The notes under the pieces: model-generated
What the model saw: the letters and a program-made list of their open reading frames with translations, nothing else
The model's database searches: none
Told to the model about the DNA's origin: nothing
Shown: positions 1 through 5,643 of the stretch, in pieces
Layout of the letters: the number at the start of each line of letters is the position of its first letter
How positions within the stretch are numbered: position 1 is the stretch's first letter
Source: Rhodospirillaceae bacterium
GTDB taxonomy: Bacteria; Pseudomonadota; Alphaproteobacteria; CADEGL01
DNA length: 6,808 nt
Assembly (NCBI GenBank): GCA_018699755.1
Contig: JABIRQ010000174.1
Location: forward strand, 1-6,808
Direction: 5' to 3'
Translations under genes and position numbers: made by a program

Positions 1-380
1 ATCTCTTTGTGGACTTCCATCAGACCATCCTCTCCACCGAGCGACCCTTCTATATCTTTCCGTGGCAACCCGTCGGCTGGCGCTGGGCGCGCACCCTGAG
101 GGCTGCCGATGTGTGGGTCACCCGGAACCCCGGGCAAGCCTTCTCCGCCGGTACCCGCTGCGCCGATGAATATGTGCGAATGCGTGGCAAGCCCGGGATT
201 ACCATTGAGCTCAGCAAGAAAGGCTTCGATCCGGCGGCAGAGCAGCGCTGCCGCCTCCGGCCAGTCCGCCTCGCGCAGGTCGTCGTCGTAGAGCGGGATG
301 GCGCCGATCTCGGCGATCTCGATGCGGGCGTCCGGCGCCGCCATCTCCTGCGCGGCCCGCAAGGCCGCGCGGTTGTATGA
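1..380 (+). CDS. M14-type deacylase/peptidase (succinylglutamate desuccinylase/aspartoacylase-like), 3' fragment, probably truncated
   Basis: The frame is open from the left edge (codons start at position 3) to a TGA at 378-380, so the real start lies outside the window. The first ~78 residues look like the C-terminal half of the M14 deacylase family: VDFHQT near the start, then FYIFPW, a VTR segment, CADEYVR, and GITIELSKKGFDP (residues counted from the window edge, ending near base 233). Such enzymes are zinc hydrolases of acylated amino acids or small peptides; the histidine of VDFHQT sits where the family has a metal-ligand-like motif. After GFDPAAE (about base 242) the translation becomes arginine-rich and matches nothing, because it is antisense to an FMN reductase gene. 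The tail 243-380 is therefore probably not native protein, and the normal C-terminal end is missing. The family assignment is from memory of conserved motifs; substrate unknown. Confidence 0.55.
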   Translation, partial: LFVDFHQTILSTERPFYIFPWQPVGWRWARTLRAADVWVTRNPGQAFSAGTRCADEYVRMRGKPGITIELSKKGFDPAAEQRCRLRPVRLAQVVVVERDGADLGDLDAGVRRRHLLRGPQGRAVV

Positions 381-431
381 GTTCTTTCGCAGGCTGCCGC
401 ACAGCCCGAGGATCTCGATTGGTTTCGCCAT
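222..431 (-). pseudogene. NADPH-dependent FMN reductase (ChrR/azoreductase-like), N-terminal fragment
   Basis: From an ATG at 431-429 the minus strand encodes a typical N-terminus of the NAD(P)H-dependent FMN reductase family: a first beta strand, then the FMN phosphate-binding loop GLCGSLRKNSYNRA (residues 9-22), a helix, IEIAEIGAIPLYDDDL (residues 37-52) and LLCRRIEA (residues 63-70). The conserved continuation, including the (T/S)PEYN segment, is absent: from about residue 70 the frame reads the antisense of the neighbouring M14-type gene and stays open, without family similarity, to the window edge. A GGGAG Shine-Dalgarno-like sequence lies nine bases before the ATG. Intact members are about 180-200 residues, so roughly a third remains. 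It lies 95 bases downstream of the TPR gene on the same strand. Either a broken gene or a chimeric assembly join. Confidence 0.6.
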
Positions 432-501
432 GGTCGTGTTCTCCCGTTCTCGCCGGTTGGCGTTCCCCGGAGACATAGGCGCGGGCGCGCGCCGGTCCAG
501 G

Positions 502-520
502 CGGCCGGGCAATTCGGCCG
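502..520 (-). other. Hairpin just after the TPR gene stop
   Basis: CGGCCG at 502-507 and again at 515-520 can form a 6-bp stem with a 7-base loop, seven bases past the TAG of the minus-strand TPR gene. The same bases also form a 9-bp direct repeat (CGGCCGGGC at 502-510 and 515-523). No T-run follows in the direction of transcription, so it is a poor intrinsic terminator; it could slow exonucleases or assist Rho-type termination. Weak evidence. Confidence 0.25.
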
Positions 521-526
521 GGCGAC

Positions 527-1927
527 CTAGTGCAGATGCGCCGGGCTGCGGGGCTGTGCGACGAGGGCCCGTTCGACCGCGACGACGACGGCGGGCCAGG
601 CGCCGGGAGCGGATTGCCGGAACAGTCGTGCGCTCGGATACCAGGGCGAGTCCGCCCGTTCGAGCAGCCAGCGCCAGTCGGGCGCGTGGGGCAGCAGGAT
701 CCAGACCGGCTTGCCCATCGCTCCGGCGAGATGGGCGACGGCGGTGTCGGCCGCGATGACCAGGTCCAGGCCCGAGACGATCCGGGCGGTCGCGCCGAAA
801 TCGGTGAGCAGCGGCGCCGCGTCGTCGAGCGGCAGGGCGCGGGCGAGGGCGACCGTCTCGCCGGCCGGCCGGTCGCGCTGCAGGCTGACGAAGCGGATGC
901 CGGAGATCGAACGCAGACCCGCGAAAAGGCCGGGTGGGATCGAGCGGCGGGCGTCGGTCCGGTGGCGCGGGTTGCCGGCCCAGACCAGGCCGATCCGGCG
1001 CTGGCCCGGCGCCGACGGCAGGTCCGAAGGCGGGCCGGCGGTCGCCCGCAGATAGGGCACGTCCGCCGGCACCGTGTCGATGGTGGTGCGGAACAGGCGG
1101 CTGAGGCTCATCAGAGGCGCGTGGCAGTCGACGGGGGGCAGGGGATCCGTGCCGCGCGCGATCGATTCCGCCACTCCGTCCAGGCTTCCGGCCAGCGGCA
1201 GAAGGGGGGCGGGGATCTCCAGCACGACCTCGCCGCCCCGCGCCGCGACCAGGGGGGCGTAGCGCAGGAACTGGATTGCGTCGCCGATGCCCTGTTCGGC
1301 ATGGAGCAGGATGCGCCGCCCGGCGAGGGGGGCACCGTTCCACAGGGGCTGGGTATAGCGCCGCGCTTCGCGCTGGAAGGGGCGGGTGCGCCAGCGCCAT
1401 TCGTAGGACGACCAGCCGGCGAGGAAATCGCCGTGCAACAGGCGCAGGACGCCGAGCTGCATATGGGCGGCGGCGTGATCCGGCTTGGCGGCGATCGCGC
1501 GGGAGATCGCGACCTGGGCCTCGTCATAGCGGCCCAGATCGCAGAGCGCGATGCCGAGATTGTTGAGGGCGCTGGGTTGGTTCGGGTCCCGCTCGACCGC
1601 GGCGTGGTAGCATGCGGCCGCCTCCTCGGTCCGCAGGAGGGAGCCGAGCAGGGTGCCGAGATTGAAATGCGGGCTGGCGTTGTTCGGGGCGATCTCGGCG
1701 GCCCGCCGATAGGCGTCCTCCGCGCCCTTCGCGTCGCCCAGGGCCTGGCGGGCGACGCCGAGATTCTCCCACGCGGCGGCATGATCGGGCGCGGCCTCGA
1801 CGATCGCTTCGAACAGGCGGGCGGCGTCGCCATGGCGGCCCGCGTTGTAGGCCTCCATCGCCTGGGCGAAGGCGTCCTTTACGGTGACGGGCGCGGCCTG
1901 GCGTTCGGGCCGGTCCTCCTCGGCCAT
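527..1927 (-). CDS. TPR-repeat protein with glycosyltransferase-like (GT9/GT41-type) C-terminal domain
   Basis: The 466-residue product has two parts. Residues ~17-160 carry about four consecutive 34-residue tetratricopeptide repeats (AAWENLGVAR, SPHFNLGTLL, SALNNLGIAL, AAHMQLGVLR mark successive A helices). Residues ~195-450 form a domain found in many proteobacterial TPR proteins and related to heptosyltransferase/O-GlcNAc-transferase folds: EQGIGDAIQFLRY (211-223), IGLVWAGNP (312-320), and DTAVAHLAGAMGKPVWIL (394-411) followed by DWRWLLER (417-424) and SPWYPSARLFRQ. No signal peptide or membrane segment is visible, so it should be cytoplasmic. Family members are usually annotated only as TPR proteins; acceptor and sugar donor are unknown. 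The ATG at 1927 is preceded by GAGGGG with a 6-base spacer, and that Shine-Dalgarno overlaps the dgcA stop region; the 10-base gap implies co-transcription and translational coupling. Confidence 0.88.
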   Translation of the reverse strand: MAEEDRPERQAAPVTVKDAFAQAMEAYNAGRHGDAARLFEAIVEAAPDHAAAWENLGVARQALGDAKGAEDAYRRAAEIAPNNASPHFNLGTLLGSLLRTEEAAACYHAAVERDPNQPSALNNLGIALCDLGRYDEAQVAISRAIAAKPDHAAAHMQLGVLRLLHGDFLAGWSSYEWRWRTRPFQREARRYTQPLWNGAPLAGRRILLHAEQGIGDAIQFLRYAPLVAARGGEVVLEIPAPLLPLAGSLDGVAESIARGTDPLPPVDCHAPLMSLSRLFRTTIDTVPADVPYLRATAGPPSDLPSAPGQRRIGLVWAGNPRHRTDARRSIPPGLFAGLRSISGIRFVSLQRDRPAGETVALARALPLDDAAPLLTDFGATARIVSGLDLVIAADTAVAHLAGAMGKPVWILLPHAPDWRWLLERADSPWYPSARLFRQSAPGAWPAVVVAVERALVAQPRSPAHLH

Positions 1928-1937
1928 CGCGAGCCCC

Positions 1938-2918
1938 TCAGCCCCACAGCCGGGGCGAGGGCGGCTCGACGATGCTGCCGCGATAGACTAGGCCCTCGGG
2001 CCGGTCCTCGGCGAGGAGGAGCGGACCGTCGAGATCGACCACGGCGACGCCCTGGGCGACCAGGGTCGCGGGGGCCATGGACAGCGAAGTGCCGATCATG
2101 CAGCCGACCATGATGCCGAGACCCGCCGCCTCGGCCTCGGCCCGCAGGGCCAGGGCCTCGGTCAGCCCGCCGGTCTTGTCGAGCTTGATGTTGATCATGT
2201 CGTAGCGCCCGATCAGGGCGGGAAGCGAGGTGCGGCCGTGGCAGGCCTCGTCGGCGCAGACCGGGACCGGGCGGTCCAGATCGGCCAGGGCCTCGTCCTT
2301 TCCGGCGGGCAGTGGCTGCTCGATCATCGCTACGCCCAGTTCGGCCAGGGCCGGGGCGAAGCGCTTGAACTCCGCCGCCGTCCAGCCCTCGTTGGCGTCG
2401 ACGATCAGCCGGGCGTCGGGTGCGCCCGCGCGCACCGCGCCGACCCTTTCGAGATCGCCTTCGCCGGCGAGCTTGAGCTTGAGGGCCGGACGATGAGCGT
2501 TTTCAGCCGCCGCCGCGCCCATCCGCTCGGCGGTGTCCAGGGACAGGGTGTAGGCGGTCTCCAGCGGCGCGGGCTCGCCCAGGCCGGCATTGGACCAGGC
2601 GCGGCGGCCGGCGCGTTTGGCCTCTAGGTCCCACAGGGCGCAGTCCAGGGCGTTGCGCGCGCCGCCCGCCGGCATGGCCTCCTGCAAGCCCTCGCGGTCC
2701 AGGCCGCCGGCCAGGGCATCGGCCATGGCCTCGATGGTGGCGACGACGCCTTCGACCGACTCGCCGTAATGGGCATAGGGCACGCATTCGCCTCGGCCGC
2801 GCGCGCCGCCATCCGCCAATTCCGCCACGACCACCTCGGCCGTCGTCTTGCTGCCGCGCGAGATCGCGAAGCTGCCGCGCAGGGGCCAGGATTCGTGCCG
2901 GACGGTCAGGGACGGCAA
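1938..2918 (-). CDS. dgcA: N-acetyl-D-glutamate racemase DgcA (dipeptide epimerase-type enolase superfamily)
   Basis: A 326-residue enolase-superfamily enzyme of the muconate-lactonising/dipeptide epimerase subgroup, full length for the family. Visible signatures: an N-terminal capping domain (1-~115), KLK at 147-149 (K149 the expected acid/base), metal ligands in VDANEGW (D174), MIEQP (E200) and ADEAC (D223), KLDKTGG (K245 the opposite acid/base), GCMIGTS (272-278), and DLD at 295-297, the DxD pair that holds the substrate ammonium group in Ala-Glu epimerases. On its own it would be called an L-Ala-D/L-Glu epimerase. Its position directly behind dgcN indicates the DgcA role: racemising N-acetyl-D-glutamate to the L form. 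The start is a TTG at 2918, three bases after the dgcN TGA and in the same frame; a weak GGGA lies eight bases upstream, so translation probably depends on coupling. A dipeptide epimerase function in peptidoglycan recycling remains the alternative. Confidence 0.88.
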   Translation of the reverse strand: MPSLTVRHESWPLRGSFAISRGSKTTAEVVVAELADGGARGRGECVPYAHYGESVEGVVATIEAMADALAGGLDREGLQEAMPAGGARNALDCALWDLEAKRAGRRAWSNAGLGEPAPLETAYTLSLDTAERMGAAAAENAHRPALKLKLAGEGDLERVGAVRAGAPDARLIVDANEGWTAAEFKRFAPALAELGVAMIEQPLPAGKDEALADLDRPVPVCADEACHGRTSLPALIGRYDMINIKLDKTGGLTEALALRAEAEAAGLGIMVGCMIGTSLSMAPATLVAQGVAVVDLDGPLLLAEDRPEGLVYRGSIVEPPSPRLWG

Positions 2919-2921
2919 GGA

Positions 2922-3929
2922 TCAGGTCCCGAGCGCGTCGACCAGGCGGGCGACGCCGTGGCGCACGGGATCGACCGCGGGCAGGCCGAGGCGGTCCTCC
3001 GCGTCCTTGATCGCGGCCTCCGCGCCGGCTTCGTCCAGGGCCGAGGTGTTGATCGCCGCGCCGATGCAGCGGACGTCGGGATTGGTCAAGGCGCAGGCCT
3101 CGAGCTGTGCCTTCATGCAGGCTTCGAGGGTCGGCATGGGGTAGTCGGGCAGGCCCCGCATATGGGGCCGGGTCGGCTCGTGGCAGATGACGATGGCGTC
3201 GGCCTGCGCGCCATGGGCGAGGCCGAGGGTCACGCCGGCATAGGAGGCGTGAAGAAGGGAGCCCTGACCCTCGACCAGGTCCCAGTGGTCGGGCTCGTTC
3301 TCGGGGCAGAGCCATTCCACCGAGCCGGAGATGAAATCGGCAATCACGGCATCGACCGAGACGCCGCTGCCGGCGATCAGGATGCCGGTCTGTCCGGTCG
3401 CCCGGAAATCGGCCTTCATGCCGCGCGCGCGCATCTCCTTTTCCAGGGAGAGGGCGGTGTACATCTTGCCCACGGAGACGTCGGTGCCCACGGTCAGCAA
3501 CCGCTTGCCGCCGCGCCGCTTGCCGTTGGCCAGGGGAAAGTCGCGGGTCGGGTGGCGCACGTCGAAGAGGGCGCGGCCCTGCGCGGCGGCCAGGTCGCGG
3601 ATCGCGGGCGCGTCGGAGAGCTTCTTGTGCAGCCCGCTGGCCACGTCCATGCCGCGCTCGATCGCGGCGCAGATCGTCTCGGTCCAGGCATCGGACATCA
3701 CGCCGCCGCGATTCGCCACGCCGACGATCAGGGTGCGTGCGCCCTTGTCGGCGGCCTCGTCGATCGTCATGTCGGGCAGACCCAGATCGGCCTGGCAGCC
3801 GGCCAGGCGAATCTGGCCGATACACCAGTCCGGCCGCCAATGGGCCACGCCGCGCGCAGTCTTGGCGGCGAGTTGATCGGGCGCGTCGCCCAGGAACATC
3901 AGATACGGATGCGCAATGGCCATGGTCAT
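2922..3929 (-). CDS. dgcN: D-glutamate N-acetyltransferase DgcN (DUF1611 family)
   Basis: The 335-residue product matches the DUF1611 family in length and layout: an N-terminal Rossmann-like domain (about 8-125; TLIVGVANRGG at 66-76, GMDVASGLHKKL at 93-104) and a C-terminal P-loop-like domain beginning at LLTVGTDVSVGKM (144-156, Walker-A-like with K155). Further conserved stretches are TGQTGI (178-183), LVEGQGSLLHASYAG (218-232) and CHEPTRPHMRG (249-259). Members formerly of unknown function have been shown to N-acetylate D-glutamate, with DgcA as the next enzyme; the adjacency to dgcA here supports that assignment. Cytoplasmic, no membrane segments. The ATG at 3929-3927 follows a GGGAGGGGAG purine tract at 4-6 bases; a second in-frame ATG lies two codons later. 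It is the first gene of the minus-strand operon and diverges from the MFS gene across a 400-base regulatory region. Confidence 0.88.
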   Translation of the reverse strand: MTMAIAHPYLMFLGDAPDQLAAKTARGVAHWRPDWCIGQIRLAGCQADLGLPDMTIDEAADKGARTLIVGVANRGGVMSDAWTETICAAIERGMDVASGLHKKLSDAPAIRDLAAAQGRALFDVRHPTRDFPLANGKRRGGKRLLTVGTDVSVGKMYTALSLEKEMRARGMKADFRATGQTGILIAGSGVSVDAVIADFISGSVEWLCPENEPDHWDLVEGQGSLLHASYAGVTLGLAHGAQADAIVICHEPTRPHMRGLPDYPMPTLEACMKAQLEACALTNPDVRCIGAAINTSALDEAGAEAAIKDAEDRLGLPAVDPVRHGVARLVDALGT

Positions 3930-4070
3930 TCGGCTCCCCTCCCGGCCGGTGGATCGGCGGATATTAAGCGATGGACCGGGGAGTTGTCGCGGCGCTGCGC
4001 CGGAATGGAGAAGATTTCGGAAAGCCGTCCAAAAATCCGATTTGTTTCAATTGTTTAAAATTATCTGCAG

Positions 4071-4086
4071 TGTGACGCCCGTCACT
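4071..4086 (+). promoter_or_regulatory. CRP/FNR-family-like operator palindrome
   Basis: TGTGACGCCCGTCACT fits the CRP-type pattern TGTGA-N6-TCACA at nine of ten specified positions, and its core (4072-4085) has perfect 6-bp arms, GTGACG and CGTCAC, around CC. It lies in the AT-rich part of the divergent dgcN/MFS intergenic region. Its centre is 41.5 bases from the start predicted by a -10-like hexamer on the plus strand, the class II activator distance. On the minus strand a GATAAT hexamer (complement of 4060-4065) places the same palindrome over the -35 region of a possible dgcN promoter, a repressor-like position. Regulator identity and activity are inference; a GntR- or LysR-type protein could also use such a palindrome. 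Confidence 0.45.
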
Positions 4087-4107
4087 TCTTGATGGACCGG
4101 CTTCGCG

Positions 4108-4120
4108 CATTATTCCCTTG
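4108..4120 (+). promoter_or_regulatory. Possible -10 element and transcript start for the MFS gene
   Basis: CATTAT at 4108-4113 matches TATAAT at four of six positions. If it is the -10 hexamer, transcription starts near the G at 4120, about 210 bases before the MFS start codon. No good -35 is present at the right distance, as expected if the palindrome at 4071-4086 recruits an activator. The predicted start also coincides with the first base of the first leader stem. Predicted by eye only. Confidence 0.3.
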
Positions 4121-4204
4121 TCATCCAAGCCTCTTCCCCGACAGCGCGAGGCCGATGACCGTGGGGGCCGGTTCCGAAAGGGACCGGCCCTTACGCTGTC
4201 CGGG
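4120..4204 (+). ncRNA. Candidate structured leader RNA with a pseudoknot, upstream of the MFS gene
   Basis: Read as RNA from 4120, several complementary blocks nest together. GTCATC (4120-4125) pairs with GATGAC (4154-4159). Inside it GCCTC (4129-4133) pairs with GAGGC (4148-4152), leaving a 14-base loop. GACAGCG in that loop (4140-4146) is perfectly complementary to CGCTGTC downstream (4194-4200), extended by CCC 4136-4138 with GGG 4202-4204 across one mismatch: a pseudoknot topology. Between them sits an 11-bp hairpin with one G-T wobble (4165-4175 with 4180-4190) capped by a GAAA tetraloop. This compact arrangement resembles small riboswitch or cis-regulatory leaders, but I cannot match it to a named Rfam family. 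GC-rich DNA yields stems by chance, so covariation is needed. The stretch could also simply be untranslated leader. Confidence 0.4.
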
Positions 4205-4227
4205 TGCCGCCCGCCACCGACCCGCAT

Positions 4228-4248
4228 AGCGGCTTTGCGAAACCCGCT
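4228..4248 (+). other. Leader hairpin
   Basis: AGCGGCTTT (4228-4236) and AAACCCGCT (4240-4248) form a 9-position stem with one mismatch and a GCG loop. It lies between the candidate pseudoknot and the MFS start codon, and could be an additional stem of the leader. Function unknown. Confidence 0.3.
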
Positions 4249-4284
4249 GTTGCCAACCCCCCCATGCTCCGTCACAAGCAGGGC

Positions 4285-4303
4285 GCGCGCAGGCCCTGCG
4301 CGC
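4285..4303 (+). terminator. Strong GC hairpin before the MFS start, possible attenuator
   Basis: GCGCGCAGG and CCTGCGCGC form a perfect interrupted palindrome around one C; as RNA this gives at least eight G/C-rich pairs with a GCC loop. Only three Ts follow (4304-4306), so a complete intrinsic terminator is doubtful. Its position, 13 bases before the AGGA Shine-Dalgarno of the MFS gene, would suit attenuation or control of ribosome access. Confidence 0.3.
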
Positions 4304-4329
4304 TTTGCGTATCGACAGGACATGCGCCC

Positions 4330-5553
4330 ATGAGCGTCGCATCGAGCGAGATCGTGCCCCTGTGGCGCCGGCCCATGGTGATCATCACGGCGGGCTGCCT
4401 GATCGCGCTGATCACCTTTGGTGTGCGCGCGGGCTTTGGTGTCTTCCTCGCCCCGATCTCGGCCGATCTGGGCTGGGGGCGCGAGGTCTTCGCCTTCGCC
4501 ATTGCGATCCAGAACTTGGTCTGGGGCGCGGCCCAGCCGGTCGCGGGCGCGATCGCCGACCGTTACGGCTCGGGCCGGGTTCTGGCGGTCGGGGGGCTGC
4601 TCTACGCCGCCGGCATCTATCTGATGTCGGTCTCGACCTCGCCCTTCGAAATGCAGATGAGCGCGGGCGTCTTGGTCGGCCTGGGCCTAGCCGGCGCATC
4701 CTTCGCCGTCGTGCTGGCCGCGATCGGGCGTGCGGTTTCGCCCGAGCGCCGCTCTCTCGCCCTGGGTATCGGCACGGCCGCCGGTTCGCTCGGCCAGTTC
4801 CTGCTGGTGCCCGTGGGCCAGGCCCTGCTCGCCGAGTACGGCTGGACCATGGCCCTGGTCCTGCTGAGCGTTCTGTCCCTCGCCGTCGTGCCCCTGGCGA
4901 GCGCCCTGACCGGCCGGTCGAAAGCCGGCGCGGGTGAGGTGGACCAAGCCCTGGGCGCGGCCCTGCGCGAGGCGGGCGGCCATTCGAGCTACATGTACCT
5001 GACCGCGGGCTTCTTCGTCTGCGGCTTTCAGGTCGTGTTCATCGCCATCCATCTGCCGGCCTATATCACCGATATCGGCCTGTCGGCGGAGCTTGGCGGC
5101 TATGCCCTGGCGCTGGTTGGTCTGTTCAACGTGATCGGCTCCTTCGCCGCGGGCTTCTTCGGCGGGCGATTCAGCAAGAAGTACCTCCTGACCGGGATCT
5201 ACCTGGCGCGCTCGGCTGTGATCGCGGCCTTCGTCCTGGCACCGCCCAGCGCGGCCGCAGTCCTGCTGTTCAGCGCGGCGATAGGACTGCTCTGGCTATC
5301 CACGGTGCCGCTGACCTCGGGTCTGGTCGCCCAGTTCTTCGGCGTGCGCTATATGGCCACCCTGTTCGGCATCGTCTTCTTCAGCCACCAGATCGGCAGC
5401 TTCCTCGGGGTCTGGCTGGGCGGCTATCTCTTCGACGCGACCGGGTCCTACGACGTCGTTTGGTGGATCAACGTGGCCCTGGGCCTGGGCGCGGGCCTGC
5501 TGCATCTGCCCATCGTCGAACGGGGCGTGCCACGCCTCGCCGGCGCAAGTTAA
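4330..5553 (+). CDS. MFS transporter, monocarboxylate/oxalate-formate-like
   Basis: A 407-residue polytopic membrane protein with the two six-helix halves of the major facilitator superfamily. TM1 starts near residue 16; FGVFLAPISADLGW (36-49) with REVFAFAIA (51-59) after it is typical of the monocarboxylate/oxalate-formate porter group. Motif A lies in loop 2-3 as GAIADRYGSGR (73-83), with its degenerate copy GGRFSKKYLL (278-287) in loop 8-9. A hydrophilic central loop spans about 194-218, and TM7-TM12 fill the second half to residue ~393. The ATG at 4330 was chosen because TM1 follows directly and AGGA (4317-4320) precedes it by nine bases; in-frame GTG at 4204 and ATG at 4264 would add a charged, proline-rich extension without a ribosome site. 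The substrate is probably a small organic anion. Divergence from dgcN allows a role in uptake for that pathway, but nothing proves it. Confidence 0.88.
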   Translation: MSVASSEIVPLWRRPMVIITAGCLIALITFGVRAGFGVFLAPISADLGWGREVFAFAIAIQNLVWGAAQPVAGAIADRYGSGRVLAVGGLLYAAGIYLMSVSTSPFEMQMSAGVLVGLGLAGASFAVVLAAIGRAVSPERRSLALGIGTAAGSLGQFLLVPVGQALLAEYGWTMALVLLSVLSLAVVPLASALTGRSKAGAGEVDQALGAALREAGGHSSYMYLTAGFFVCGFQVVFIAIHLPAYITDIGLSAELGGYALALVGLFNVIGSFAAGFFGGRFSKKYLLTGIYLARSAVIAAFVLAPPSAAAVLLFSAAIGLLWLSTVPLTSGLVAQFFGVRYMATLFGIVFFSHQIGSFLGVWLGGYLFDATGSYDVVWWINVALGLGAGLLHLPIVERGVPRLAGAS

Positions 5554-5630
5554 GTTGGCCGCCCGGCCCGCAACCCCCTAAGATCGTCTTCGGGCGTTCG
5601 GGGGGGCCGTCCATCGGACAACAGGCACGG

Positions 5631-5636
5631 AGGAGG
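5631..5636 (+). promoter_or_regulatory. Strong ribosome binding site of the sirtuin gene
   Basis: AGGAGG, extended to GGAGGAGG from 5629, lies seven bases before the ATG at 5644 and fixes that start. It is the strongest Shine-Dalgarno in the window. The 90-base gap after the MFS stop contains no convincing terminator, so co-transcription with the MFS gene is possible. Confidence 0.75.
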
Positions 5637-5643
5637 TCGGGCA

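Noticed and set aside
1..431. Insertion sequence or integrated element causing the left-end junction
   Set aside because: No transposase or integrase coding, terminal inverted repeats or target duplications can be seen; both sides are ordinary housekeeping-type genes.
530..2113. A 527-codon plus-strand open frame across the TPR gene and the end of dgcA
   Set aside because: It is rich in G, R and A, shows no family motifs, and lies opposite two genes with clear domain signatures; a product of high GC at codon third positions.
2503..3840. A 445-codon minus-strand frame overlapping dgcN and dgcA
   Set aside because: Arginine/proline-rich out-of-frame shadow of two recognised genes, without its own motifs.
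2769..4058. A 429-codon plus-strand frame antisense to dgcN
   Set aside because: Low-complexity composition and no recognisable domain; dgcN on the opposite strand explains the region.
4120..4204. Hammerhead ribozyme or a known riboswitch such as fluoride, SAH, SAM-II or guanidine-III
   Set aside because: GATGA and GAAA strings are present, but GAAA is a tetraloop and the conserved cores I remember for these classes are not in place.
4204..4329. N-terminal extension of the MFS protein from GTG 4204 or ATG 4264
   Set aside because: The extra residues are not membrane-like, have no Shine-Dalgarno, and overlap the candidate structured leader; ATG 4330 has AGGA upstream and TM1 just after it.
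4118..4333. A 71-codon leader ORF, or its last part ATG-CGC-CCA-TGA, whose stop overlaps the MFS start as ATGA
   Set aside because: No ribosome site at the TTG start, and the Shine-Dalgarno is only one base from the internal ATG; composition looks non-coding. A leader peptide cannot be excluded but is not supported.
5554..5643. Terminator between the MFS and sirtuin genes
   Set aside because: Only short weak stems such as GTCC/GGAC near 5610-5620, and no T-run.
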